A DNA stretch of 64,000 nt from an uncultured Clostridium sp. (GCA_900543885.1 UQTA01000007.1:20033-84032), one strand, 5' to 3'; numbered from the stretch's first letter, positions 10,201 through 16,675 are shown. The notes: generated from the letters alone by a model not told the origin. Translations and numbers: made by a program.

Positions 10201-10834
10201 TCTCTATTGTATCCTTTGTCTCTTTGGTGCTATCTTTATTTTCCTCAGCCTGCGCAGTATCTTTTTCTGTGTCTTTTCCCGTATCTTTGCTGTCAGCTGC
10301 ATTCCCGGTGGTATCTGCATCTTTACTGATATCTGTGCTTCCGGCACTACCGGTGCCCTTGTTATTTTCTTCGCTGCCGGTATCAGCGGTATCTTTGTCA
10401 GTGTCTCCACTGCCAGTATGGTCTGTGTCCTTATCGTCATTTCCAGTGTCGCTGGTACCGGCTCCATTGGCGCCGTTTCCAGTGCTATCTGTGTCTGCAT
10501 TATTACTGCCGCTTCCAGCGCTGTCTGTGTCTGCGCCGTTCTCTCCGCTTCCGGTATCATTTGTGCCTGCGCCATTCTCTCCATCTTCGGCATTCCCACC
10601 ATCTTCGCCGCTATCTGTATTCCCACTGTCTGTATTTCCGCTGTCCTGATTGCCGTCAGCATTTTCCTCATTTGCATCATCGGCCTGGTCTGCATCTTCT
10701 CCAGGATCATCTGAATCTGAACTTTCTTCTGTTTTTTCTGCCAGCACTCCGGGAACTGTTACTGCGCCGCCTGCCAGTGCAGCCGCCAGAACAACTGCCA
10801 GCGCCCGGCCTTTGTATTTTTTCCACTTTCTCAT
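4232..10834 (-). CDS. Giant secreted surface protein (2200 aa) with duplicated module
   Basis: Largest gene in the window. A Sec signal peptide (ALAVVLAAALAGGAVTVPGVLA) is followed by about 200 residues of very low complexity dominated by D, T, S, G, N and later K/E, a likely stalk or wall-spanning spacer. Next comes a module of about 350 residues present twice (about 248-625 and 635-985): compare LFYFKELPDIEEMTGI with LFYFNGIPKASDITGV, and the SGELQL/SGELRL, SCPYITI/HCPYIEI and FYTPVFTLP/FYTPCFSWP pairs. The remaining 1200 residues look like strings of beta-sandwich domains. There is no LPXTG, S-layer or C-terminal anchor; it ends in VPYYVIVR. Start chosen for the AAGGGGG site 6 nt upstream, which overlaps the previous stop. 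It is the last gene of the SipW/TasA-like operon and is probably a matrix or adhesin partner of those fibres. Function inferred only. Confidence 0.85.
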   Translation of the reverse strand: MRKWKKYKGRALAVVLAAALAGGAVTVPGVLAEKTEESSDSDDPGEDADQADDANEENADGNQDSGNTDSGNTDSGEDGGNAEDGENGAGTNDTGSGENGADTDSAGSGSNNADTDSTGNGANGAGTSDTGNDDKDTDHTGSGDTDKDTADTGSEENNKGTGSAGSTDISKDADTTGNAADSKDTGKDTEKDTAQAEENKDSTKETKDTIETKETIENANSGNNGGKTANSGVKEATKEAEKETAEPLRYDLQIIVDGTELEEGEKEQVLQWEEGTSKLIEISGERRGGSEEETDQEAVLSITLGNLFYFKELPDIEEMTGIQDMVFVPDDTLQEEDIQGMTENMEETGKNSGELQLLLDPLADIVDLAPLELCYRPELVGYIGGNQEIEDPLRISLLIGDGLTVMSADGSSDPTADVKKTEEADAAEGAFKEYSISSVSLETGSQEEKSLKSSMIIEKAEEDAKESTKENAAQADTKETVLKKEDSFYYTCGLGDQDAQVYRQLTAAFSCPYITIDGVKHYLDFSTEDKALTENRHEEKQAFALKEPVVYEEEEHRFIYSFENVCLGKEDILFYTPVFTLPKEILENRTVQQTENYEIQGGNWEILEQTGYTGLEATLQTTYEQGQAVSFALEGDQDQKPFAMEALFDGKPLSDTEKNIFTADWAATEARTLNVTVNRQNNTLVEADKQYVLSMKLSELFYFNGIPKASDITGVEKVEFIQNTAPQVNTSGGSTSALPGFSPYSGELRLYLNTSVETIEVKDIVIRYSNELAGYTGGTQVAEDILQISLIKAENGENLDGEQNTVIESCKVDAVSLRTGSLAGSGLRNFMSVDGFQTSGITEQDVYLGKGDTISYTGGTAGPSYQVYKKMVVKFHCPYIEIGENKEKHYLGFSADDTALKENKQGNESGYKLTETQSDLINHTITYTFENIYIGSFTKLFYTPCFSWPSELADMEVQGEPMKILGVEWEITEQTTYTGQVSTLKNTFTPTRFAWYVQTAPDIKMTSSAQAAEGEKIAKRRIYQGLTKENGIVGALGFFDIHNDGAQDSPELKITFQFNTGDGDAEYYVTQVNIPVYGNTGGTDVNYELDDGTTGTKHYPNQSSFNIKVSNLTGNSDRYIKKISYQAKLKKSTAYHLETAHLYRNRYNDQGLFFGYIKGELGSKAHATMTIESLDAARSLSSSSSITKISSVETSTVSDEDFIAFGLSAMNTNGQTTRQISAGDSVSVTFGATVNSEEHDYNGGGYVNGYHVFRDGKFYICLPDKVSIPGKEQAFVNIYNSGTLKSKVQAASVKRLDASCTVNGTTAYWWCIEVKGINAQNNGSQDMAEAVRATVQLATDASMQSINWDFRNCVAVQADGQAISWGAAMSIGVNCNTLAALRKSSSSTQIQSLASYFETQGKTDNLGIGVYNSSDGVVKLNIVRAEAKLDVETSLHKENETDNVSSITLGSVDDRLEYDVTISSNDGGAASDFSYYIPIVSTDSKLDPQALVVEKEFNLKLLNAVEVEKIHQGTTNTDIPFKVYYTKDGNLDSETIRGDAVTWYTDDQLSDHSGITAVKIVTTENAQVDTGDAYRFRIAVGYDNAANDFAANAGKRDSWRSFGRYTYVRNGSTTTNSYPNEGVSVIVSYTEDKTTDQGAGIHVVLDTAAAANRVEKQQDLSWTPLKSQVLKIKKAVVSSGTSLVTADPSGFTGADANSKFRLYFNVNNGTEAVITDKGCSQSWTVPAGQAVEMEIKAEFSKALTDVTTARYVDVTIGNDYVTIVRRIQLDRNVKPASADGSGTAVGSHYQVTNVTDAGTASVISQNSSFTALYVVHDFVPGNFDSRFITWKKGGVSDQFPKGTAITMLEISSDNQVTDFWYYKSDGTAEKVDLKEFTRMSGNEKYSYVTTGTSAVSFRYQFIVDFSEAKEADVGDYQLALGVADSKNVNTFADVDLPVELKARTTYSLSAAGTQEGPADPSAVFTYAVNDSEGNDSFSEHRSLALVLTAKDPAELPGDASLNIEEGETRDSFNQIKKGVFVIPLGTIQSGNKTIIMRSDLFPEEEKDYSFTAQLYLSDSSESASPLNGRKAGSSVDVVFKKADAKRPALKISGMRVADLADWAEGCPVNIQVQNIPEQGTMTVTPYYGLAGSDKATALLSSVSGVFTIGNGTGTYDSSKTPTGQLILSSSAQKGTYRLLFEIKDASQTTVLTVPYYVIVR

Positions 10835-10846
10835 GTTTGTGCCCCC

Positions 10847-11620
10847 TTAGTTTCCTGCACCAGCTGTCAGTTCTGTACTATCTGTGTAATCTGCTGCCGT
10901 ATCTATTTTAAAAAAACGGTAAGTACCAGAGGTATACGGCTGAACTGAGATCACAGTACTTCCCGCCATATACTGGTCCCCCTTTCTGGTGACTACATTA
11001 GCAAAAGCCTCCTGTGTACTGTCAGGGATCAGCCCTTTCGGCCAGGAAATACGGATATTGCCCTGGTAATCTTTCACCGAAACTGTTAAAAGCACATAGG
11101 GGCTTCCCGTACTGTCGCTTATCTCACTGTCAATCTCATTCTGTTTTTCTGGTATCGTAAAAGTACCTTTCAATGTCTGTGTAAAAGGTCCTGTTGCCTG
11201 TGCTGTTACTTCATACGTTCCTGCTGTCATATTTTTAATGGTGATCTGACTGGAATTTCCGCTGTCTGCTTTCCGGCTGATGGTTCCATTTCCTGTTTGT
11301 ACAGCTATTGGATCTCCCTCTTTTTTTACCTCATAAGAGTAGTTGATGTCTTTTCCTGATCTTCGGTACGCATCTGCAAAATTGCGAAGTTCCACTGTAA
11401 GACTGTCTGTACTGGAAGACAATGTATAACTTCTTCCTTCTTTGCTGAGAAAATCACTGGTAAAATAAAACTCATTTGCAGCAACTGCACTCATCTGTGA
11501 TCTTTGATGGATGTATCTTGCACAAACACTTGCGCCTGCTGCTAAAGCTGCCGCTGTCACACACGCCAGAAGAGGCATCGCTGTTCTTTTGCTTCTGTTT
11601 TTTTCTTTTTTGCATTCCAT
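10847..11620 (-). CDS. SipW-type exported protein of the surface-fibre locus
   Basis: Secreted protein of about 257 residues. The basic leader, hydrophobic core (MPLLACVTAAALAAGASVCA) and following ARYIHQRSQMSAVAANEFYF match the pattern of SipW-dependent substrates, where an (A/C)(K/R)Y/F motif follows the cleavage point and a short segment leads into a beta strand. The mature part is rich in Thr/Ser and beta-strand patterns; it contains ISWPKGLIPDS but lacks the C-terminal tryptophan/Leu-Gly signature of the two clearer TasA-like neighbours. In-frame GTG (11629) and ATG (11626) codons lie upstream, but only the ATG chosen here has an AGAGAG site at normal spacing. The stop codon overlaps the ribosome-binding site of the giant protein. 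Exact role unknown; a fibre subunit or linker is inferred. Confidence 0.7.
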   Translation of the reverse strand: MECKKEKNRSKRTAMPLLACVTAAALAAGASVCARYIHQRSQMSAVAANEFYFTSDFLSKEGRSYTLSSSTDSLTVELRNFADAYRRSGKDINYSYEVKKEGDPIAVQTGNGTISRKADSGNSSQITIKNMTAGTYEVTAQATGPFTQTLKGTFTIPEKQNEIDSEISDSTGSPYVLLTVSVKDYQGNIRISWPKGLIPDSTQEAFANVVTRKGDQYMAGSTVISVQPYTSGTYRFFKIDTAADYTDSTELTAGAGN

Positions 11621-11634
11621 TTCCATCACTCTCT

Positions 11635-12186
11635 TTAATTACTTTGTTTTACATTAATATTGATCTGGATAAAATCCGGTATCCCAGCCAGATCAGCACT
11701 GTTTTTCTCTTCCGGCCACTGAACATTTAACGTATATGTATGTGTTTTTTCCTGGACAGCCGAAAATTTCATATCGTCCGCTGCAAATACATGACTTTTA
11801 TTATTTTCTGTTTCTGAAAACTCACCGATCACAGCATTCCCTTTTTTTAGGGTATATTCAAAAGGGAGATTCCCTGCAGTGATCACTTCCAGTTCATATG
11901 TCTGGTCAGTTTCACTGACCTTTCCGTCTTCATTTTTATTTGTCAGCGTAACATGATAAGAGGCCGTACTTCCCGGAACCAGCTCAGAAGTCCATTCAGA
12001 CGGCACATCAATGGTTTCATCGTGACCGAAAACAGCCACTCTTGCTCCATCTTTTTCATTGCTTCCTGTCGCAAACCTGGCATACAAGCCGGGGATTTGT
12101 TCTAATGCGATCCATATAAGGCATATTACTATAACCCCTATATATATCCGTTTTCTTTTTTTATATCCGGCATAACCCATATCCAT
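11635..12186 (-). CDS. TasA/camelysin-like SipW-dependent surface protein
   Basis: Protein of 183 residues. After a basic N-terminus and one hydrophobic segment (IYIGVIVICLIWIALEQIPG) comes LYARFATGSNEKDGARVAVFG, almost the same layout as the locus's main TasA-like protein (KYIT...DSARVAKWG). A compact beta domain follows with VPGSTASYHVTLTNKNEDGK, the typical camelysin/TasA step in which a potential/threonine-rich strand precedes an N-rich turn, and it ends in VQWPEEKN...ININVKQSN, the W...Q ending shared with its relatives. The ATG has AGGGAG at good spacing, and the gene begins inside the tail of the second signal peptidase gene. Predicted to be cut by that peptidase and displayed at the cell surface as a minor subunit; this is inference. 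Confidence 0.75.
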   Translation of the reverse strand: MDMGYAGYKKRKRIYIGVIVICLIWIALEQIPGLYARFATGSNEKDGARVAVFGHDETIDVPSEWTSELVPGSTASYHVTLTNKNEDGKVSETDQTYELEVITAGNLPFEYTLKKGNAVIGEFSETENNKSHVFAADDMKFSAVQEKTHTYTLNVQWPEEKNSADLAGIPDFIQININVKQSN

Positions 12187-12190
12187 AGTA

Positions 12191-12784
12191 TCAATCTCCC
12201 TGGTTTTTTCGTTCCTGCTTCAAACGCTGGATCTCTTTTCGGATTTCTTCCAGTTCCTGCTCATCCTGCATTCTTTCCTGCTGTAAGGAATGTTCTGTCA
12301 GGAAAAATGCCGCTGCTAAAAGAAGAATGATCCCAGGCGGTGTTTTCAGGATCCCCACCACAGTTCCTACATAAGGGACTTTTCCAACTGCCACTCCTTT
12401 GATCATCTTACGATCAAAGGGTTCATCCGGCACATTGTTGGCATCTCCCTGAGTCACCACCTGATTTCCATCCAGACGAACGATCCTGTGTACGATCAGA
12501 TTTTTACCTGACTGATACACTACAATATCGCCCTCTTTTAAATTTTCCTCTTTTTTTACGATCAGCAAGGTTCCTCTGGAAAAAGCAGGCTCCATACTGT
12601 CTGAAAGTACATTAGCCGCGCCGATCCCAAATGGCATCGGCAGCGGATCCCTCATAAAGGTTCCTGCATTGATCAGATAGATACTGATCCCAATGATCAG
12701 ACCTAATACGCTCAGGGCGATTCGCCGAAGCCAGATCTGCAGCCCGTTTCTTTTTTTATTTCTTGCTCTGGACTGTCCTTTCAT
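12191..12784 (-). CDS. sipW: Signal peptidase I, SipW (ER/archaeal) type, second copy
   Basis: Membrane signal peptidase of 197 residues. It has an N-terminal helix (IALSVLGLIIGISIYLINAG), catalytic serine in VLSDSMEPAFSRG, the second dyad residue in LIVHRIVRLDG (His instead of the bacterial Lys), the QGDANNVPDEP box, and a C-terminal helix (GIILLLAAAFFL) before a charged coiled tail. A Ser-His dyad is the mark of the S26B/SipW branch, which in Bacillus subtilis matures TasA and TapA. It lies between two of its likely substrates. A purine-rich AGAGAGAAGG site precedes the ATG. Having two such peptidases in one locus suggests that they divide the substrates. Confidence 0.9.
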   Translation of the reverse strand: MKGQSRARNKKRNGLQIWLRRIALSVLGLIIGISIYLINAGTFMRDPLPMPFGIGAANVLSDSMEPAFSRGTLLIVKKEENLKEGDIVVYQSGKNLIVHRIVRLDGNQVVTQGDANNVPDEPFDRKMIKGVAVGKVPYVGTVVGILKTPPGIILLLAAAFFLTEHSLQQERMQDEQELEEIRKEIQRLKQERKNQGD

Positions 12785-12826
12785 CCCTGTGACCTTCTCT
12801 CTGTGCAGTCTGCTATTTTATGAATA

Positions 12827-14428
12827 TCAAACGGTATATTTCTTATCCCGGTCTACTTTCAGACCTCCTGGAGTCTGATTTGTTCCATCTGCCTGAGGCT
12901 TTGTTGTTCCCCGCGGTGTATATACCACCTGATCTCCATCAATAGCCGCCCAGGATGTCTGGCTGACTGCTACCTTTGGTCCGTTCATATCCATATAAAG
13001 TTCCACTGCCCGGATATTCTTTCCTGCTGTAATAACTGTGATCCCATCTTCTGCTCCAATGCGGATTCCCTCTTTGCGATCCCGCTTTAATTTCCACTTA
13101 AAGAGGCGTTTTGTTCCATCCTGATCACAAAATTCAAAGGTATGTACGCCTGGCCGGATCCTGTTAAATATAAATCGGCCGGATTTGATCAGAGCTCGCT
13201 TCCTCTTCCACAGAACCATACTTCCCGTTGCTGACAAACCTGTAACGTAAAGACCGCTCCGCCATGGGATCAGAATGATCGGCGTAAGAACTGCCACACC
13301 GCCTGCTCCAGCAGCTACGGCCGCCGCCGCAATTGCGATCGTCTTTAATACAGCCATTATTCCAGAATGGCTTTCCTCTTTTTTCTGAGTTTCTTCCGTC
13401 TTTGTCTCTGTTATATCATCGGATTTATCTTTCTGCTGATCCGCTGCATCAGATGTATTTGCTGCCGTACTTTCCGGATTCTTTCCGTTCTGTTCCGGTC
13501 CTGCTGCCTGAGCTTGTCCTTCAGACTGTGATATCTGACCTGTTTCTGCCGTATCCTGCTTTCCTGCCATAGCTGTGTTTTCCGGTAAGGTCTCTGCATT
13601 CTGTACTGTTTCCTGAATAGTTTCCTGAATCCCTTCCGTTTTCTTTCCTGCTGCATCCGTTGCCTCTTTTACAGCAGTTGGATATCTATGTCCTGAAGAA
13701 CTGCCTCCTGAGCCGCCTGAACCTCCTGAAGAACTTCCGCCGTCTTCCCAGGATGCCTGTGTGTGGATGATGACAGCAAGACGGATATCTTCTCCCACTG
13801 CATGATTTCCCAAAATACTGTCTTCTTCGTCCATTCCCTGTTCAAATGGCCACTGCCAGGATATGGTGTATTCTCTTGAATCCCCATATTTTAAGCTTCC
13901 CACTGTTTTTACATCATTTAATCGCCAAACATCTTCCCAGGACTGACTGCTGCCTAAAAGCCAGTTTCCCGCTGAATCAGACACACGGACTTCTACAGGA
14001 ATCTTTGTCTCCCGAGGACTGACCTGCGCTTCCAACCACATGGAGTAGTCTGCCGGACTGTTTTCTTTATTTTTTATGACAAAATGGCAGTCAGCCGACG
14101 TTCCCGGCGCGATCACATCATCAGAACCGCTGCTGTTTACTCTGGTCTCTCCTGTTTTGCCATTGTAACTTATATGAAAAATATCTACTTTTGTTTTATC
14201 TTCCCATATTTCTCTGCTATTTCCGTTTTCTGCCTCTTTTAAGGTAAGTCTCTGATTTCCAGATTTGCTTAAAAACGGAAAATGGCTTTCCTGCTTTTCC
14301 AGTAGTATGCTACTGTTTTCTTCTTTTCTGACCCATCTTACAAGACCATCTGCCACGATACTTCCAGTAAGCAGGCACAAGATAGAAACCACTGCCGCTG
14401 CATTTGAAATTTTTCTGCTTTTCGGCAT
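12827..14428 (-). CDS. Membrane-anchored TasA-like protein with cytoplasmic tail domain
   Basis: Start set at MPKSRKISNAAAV because GGGGGA lies about 9 nt upstream; an ATG 54 bp earlier has no such site. About 533 residues. After an N-terminal hydrophobic helix comes a TasA-type ectodomain: KVDIFHISYNG, VIAPGTSADCHFVIKNKEN, then ISWQWPFEQG and DSILGNHAVGEDIRLAVII, the same W-x-W...D-x-x-LG ending as the main TasA-like protein. A Gly/Ser-rich linker and a long Gln/Glu/Thr-rich stretch lead to a second hydrophobic region (AIAIAAAAVAAGAGGVAVLT) and then a basic, beta-rich domain of about 150 residues that should lie in the cytoplasm. The layout suggests an anchor or nucleator for the fibre that also reports to the inside. 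Tail-domain function unknown. Confidence 0.75.
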   Translation of the reverse strand: MPKSRKISNAAAVVSILCLLTGSIVADGLVRWVRKEENSSILLEKQESHFPFLSKSGNQRLTLKEAENGNSREIWEDKTKVDIFHISYNGKTGETRVNSSGSDDVIAPGTSADCHFVIKNKENSPADYSMWLEAQVSPRETKIPVEVRVSDSAGNWLLGSSQSWEDVWRLNDVKTVGSLKYGDSREYTISWQWPFEQGMDEEDSILGNHAVGEDIRLAVIIHTQASWEDGGSSSGGSGGSGGSSSGHRYPTAVKEATDAAGKKTEGIQETIQETVQNAETLPENTAMAGKQDTAETGQISQSEGQAQAAGPEQNGKNPESTAANTSDAADQQKDKSDDITETKTEETQKKEESHSGIMAVLKTIAIAAAAVAAGAGGVAVLTPIILIPWRSGLYVTGLSATGSMVLWKRKRALIKSGRFIFNRIRPGVHTFEFCDQDGTKRLFKWKLKRDRKEGIRIGAEDGITVITAGKNIRAVELYMDMNGPKVAVSQTSWAAIDGDQVVYTPRGTTKPQADGTNQTPGGLKVDRDKKYTV

Positions 14429-14462
14429 GAGCACTCTTCCCCCTTTTCCAACCTCGCTGATA

Positions 14463-14512
14463 TTACTGTTCATGCGCTGCATGACCAGAAGCGGAATTTG
14501 CAGGAACGTTAC
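14463..14512. repeat. Degenerate copy of a dispersed hairpin repeat
   Basis: TACTGTTCATGCGCTGCATG followed by ACCAGAAG closely resembles the sequence at 32611-32650 upstream of the DUF4250 gene. Both end near a GTTAC/GTAAC. It overlaps the upstream alternative start region of the membrane-anchored TasA-like gene. Probably a small extragenic repeat. Confidence 0.45.
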
Positions 14513-14581
14513 AAGTCAGCCTGCGAAAGAAATCCCAAAAATACATCAGCTTCTGTCATTTTTACAGATCTTTCAGAATAC

Positions 14582-14605
14582 CCGGATCTGGCCTTCCAGA
14601 TCCGG
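14582..14605. other. Perfect 10-bp stem-loop between two fibre genes
   Basis: CCGGATCTGG and CCAGATCCGG are separated by CCTT. There is no T-run on the minus strand, so it is not a standard terminator. It sits in the 303-bp gap between the main TasA-like gene and the anchored one, and may stabilise or process the upstream message so that the main subunit is made in excess. The same gap holds a 10-bp inverted repeat (14629-14638 with 14702-14711, CCCCTTCTCT/AGAGAAGGGG). I see no gene in this gap. Confidence 0.55.
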
Positions 14606-14731
14606 AGCTACTGAAAAAGCTGTAGCTTCCCCTTCTCTGCCACAAAATATTTTCCTGTGTTCACCCACGAAAGGCAATCCATACAGGTTCAAAAAATACT
14701 AAGAGAAGGGGAGTTAAAAGCTTTTATTTTA

Positions 14732-15739
14732 TTAGTCTGCCTGTTCTACCGTCAGAGTAATGTCGAAGCTGGTCTTGGTGGATGCGACAGGAGTTGTGCT
14801 GCCATCAACTGTTGCAAGACCTGTATTTCCATCTACAGTAATTGACTTGTAATCGCTGGTATCTTTATATACAACATTGCTGGCAGTTCCTGCATTAGAT
14901 GCAATCAGATCACCAAGAATCGTATCGGCTTCATTATTGCCGCTAAAACTCCATTCCCAAGTAATGTTAGTTGCCGCCATATTATTTAATGTTGTCGCCA
15001 AATTTGTATTTGGCTCATATACCTTAGCATCATTTCCAACTATCTCATAGGTGCTGACACCATCTATTCCCGGAACGGCAGCAGAAACCGCAGATCCTTT
15101 TAGCATTTCAGCTACGCTCGCACCAATCTTGCTCAAACTATCTTCATTATTTGTTCCAGTTACACCCGCTCCTTTATACACAACTGGATAATAAGTAGCA
15201 TTTAAATTAACTACATCTTCCAATGTAAAATATTCTACATTCTGCTCAGGCTTAAGAGCAGATGTTTCTTTATAGGATGTTCCATCCAATGTATAATATT
15301 TCTTACCTGCAGCAAAGTCTTCTGCTGTAACGTTTTGAGTCTTTACCATCACACCATATTCGCCGGTAGCCAGATAAATATTCTGCGTTTTAACCGTTCC
15401 ATATACTTTTGTGCTGACTTCCGGTTTACCGTTCAGTGTAATGTGAAGTCCACTGTTTGCATTCTTTGTTCCTGGTGCAACTACCTTTTCACCAGCAGAT
15501 GAACTCTGTACTGTTGCCGTACTACCGCTTGTTACGATTGTATTATTCGTACCATCATAAGCTTCCCCATACAGGTTTCCGCTGATTCCCAGGTTTACAC
15601 CCCATTTTGCAACTCTTGCACTGTCGTTCAGTTCATCCTGTGTAATGTACTTTGCAAAAGTACCACTGATCATACCGGTCGTCAGCAGCGCTGCAATCAT
15701 TAATCCCGATGCTGCACGCATCATTTTATTGTTTTTCAT
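14732..15739 (-). CDS. Major TasA/camelysin-family fibre protein
   Basis: Protein of 335 residues with a typical SipW-dependent leader: MKNNKMMRAASGLMIAALLT, then TGMISGTFAKYITQDELNDS and ARVAKWGVNLGIS. These are the most diagnostic features of the locus. The mature chain has KVVAPGTKNANSGLHITLNG near its start and ends with ITWEWSFSGNNEADTILGDL and FDITLTVEQAD, the closing strand pattern of the TasA/camelysin fold. A longer insertion (about 120-240) separates the two halves, making it larger than B. subtilis TasA (about 260 residues). There are no cysteines in the mature part. The ATG overlaps the sipW stop as ATGA, with AAGGAG upstream, so production is coupled to its peptidase. Known TasA forms amyloid-like or linear fibres in biofilm matrix; the same is inferred here. 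Confidence 0.88.
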   Translation of the reverse strand: MKNNKMMRAASGLMIAALLTTGMISGTFAKYITQDELNDSARVAKWGVNLGISGNLYGEAYDGTNNTIVTSGSTATVQSSSAGEKVVAPGTKNANSGLHITLNGKPEVSTKVYGTVKTQNIYLATGEYGVMVKTQNVTAEDFAAGKKYYTLDGTSYKETSALKPEQNVEYFTLEDVVNLNATYYPVVYKGAGVTGTNNEDSLSKIGASVAEMLKGSAVSAAVPGIDGVSTYEIVGNDAKVYEPNTNLATTLNNMAATNITWEWSFSGNNEADTILGDLIASNAGTASNVVYKDTSDYKSITVDGNTGLATVDGSTTPVASTKTSFDITLTVEQAD

Positions 15740-16446
15740 ACCCTTTTTTCTCCTTTCGTTTCACTGGTGGTATCTATATTCGGTCCAGGTGTGGCATCCT
15801 GGTGGAATATTTCTTTTTCTGCCCGCAAAGCTTCTAACTCTGCCAGAAGAGCATCTGTATCTTTCTTTCTGCTCTTTTCATAACGTTTTCTGCGTACCAT
15901 GTCGTAGATCACCAAAAGGAGAATTGGACAGACTACGCAGATAATAAGGCCTTTTGTTGTTTGCATGAATATTGCAACACTTCCTAAATTATGAATCCGT
16001 AGGCTGTATACGCCTGCCAGATTTTCTGCCGGAACAATATTCGCATCTTCTGTGTTATTAGCATCACCTTTTGTGATCCATGCCAGACCACCATTTTCAT
16101 CCGTTGTAACCTCTACTACCCGGTGAGTGACTACCGTACTTCCATTTCCTGCTGGATCGAAAAATGAGATTACATCCCCTGCCTTTACATTTGCAGGATC
16201 TTCTGTGTGACAGATGATCAGATCTCCTGACTGAATACTTGGATACATGGAATCTGTCAGCACGATCATTGGGAATCTTCCGCCAATATCCGGTATTTTT
16301 TCATTATTTAGATAACTTTTTGCAATCAGGGTACAATTGATTACCAGAATTGGTATAAGAAAAATACAGAGAATCGTTCCTAAAATTGTCCAGAAATGTT
16401 GAAATACCAACGGTTTCCTATCTTTTATCTTTTTGGTGTCATCCAA
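15736..16446 (-). CDS. sipW: Signal peptidase I, SipW (ER/archaeal) type, first copy
   Basis: Membrane protease of 236 residues, first gene of the surface-fibre operon. An N-terminal helix (FWTILGTILCIFLIPILVIN) precedes catalytic Ser in VLTDSMYPSIQSGDLI, the His of the dyad in VVTHRVVEVT, and WITKGDANNTED. A second helix (LIICVVCPILLLVIYDMV) leads to a charged, mostly helical cytoplasmic tail. The Ser-His arrangement places it in S26B with B. subtilis SipW, and the TasA-like protein encoded immediately after is its obvious substrate. It is only about 25% alike by eye to the second peptidase of the locus, so they are not a recent duplication. A GGGGGG site lies about 12 nt upstream, slightly long. 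Confidence 0.92.
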   Translation of the reverse strand: MDDTKKIKDRKPLVFQHFWTILGTILCIFLIPILVINCTLIAKSYLNNEKIPDIGGRFPMIVLTDSMYPSIQSGDLIICHTEDPANVKAGDVISFFDPAGNGSTVVTHRVVEVTTDENGGLAWITKGDANNTEDANIVPAENLAGVYSLRIHNLGSVAIFMQTTKGLIICVVCPILLLVIYDMVRRKRYEKSRKKDTDALLAELEALRAEKEIFHQDATPGPNIDTTSETKGEKRV

Positions 16447-16477
16447 ATGTTAAGCCCCCCTGTTTTAATTATTTTAT

Positions 16478-16526
16478 AAAAAAGCAGATATGAACTGCAT
16501 ACATATATCATGAAGTTCATACCTGC
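16478..16526 (-). promoter_or_regulatory. Terminator-like hairpin (attenuator) in the sipW leader
   Basis: On the minus strand GCAGGTATGAACT and AGTTCATATCTGC form a 13-bp stem with one mismatch and a 17-nt loop, followed directly by TTTTTT. Only 31 bp remain before the sipW ATG, too little for a separate promoter, so transcripts into the operon must pass it. Upstream CAGATAT (16529-16535) can pair with the distal arm (ATATCTG), a possible antiterminator. Alternatively it simply ends the ppk transcript. Confidence 0.6.
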
Positions 16527-16647
16527 CTATATCTGAATCAAAAGATATTCGCAATCAGCTTTCGCTGCTGTTTTATAACTGAACAACAGTCAAGCAACAT
16601 TGGGTTAAATTTTAAAAATATAAAACTGATAATCTCTTCTACTTGTA

Positions 16648-16675
16648 ACTTTACCATAAATTCCACCCTCTGCAA
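16648..16675 (-). promoter_or_regulatory. Candidate promoter of the surface-fibre operon
   Basis: Minus-strand TTGCAG, 16-bp spacer, TAAAGT. It would start transcription about 115 nt before the attenuator-like hairpin. The -10 match is imperfect, so confidence is low. The rest of the 286-bp gap is AT-rich with no gene. Confidence 0.35.

Noticed and set aside
10002..10714. Long open frames on both strands opposite and beside the low-complexity start of the 2200-residue gene (one of 215 codons)
   Set aside because: They are by-products of the repetitive Asp/Thr/Ser/Gly codons, have low-complexity Ser/Val/Leu or Met/Lys/Gln content, and lack ribosome-binding sites.
12827..14482. Longer start (18 extra residues) for the anchored TasA-like gene
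   Set aside because: The internal ATG at 14428 has a GGGGGA site and leads directly into a signal-type helix.
16478..16640. c-di-GMP or other known riboswitch in the sipW leader
   Set aside because: No conserved GEMM-type or other class motif could be recognised; only an attenuator-like hairpin is supported.
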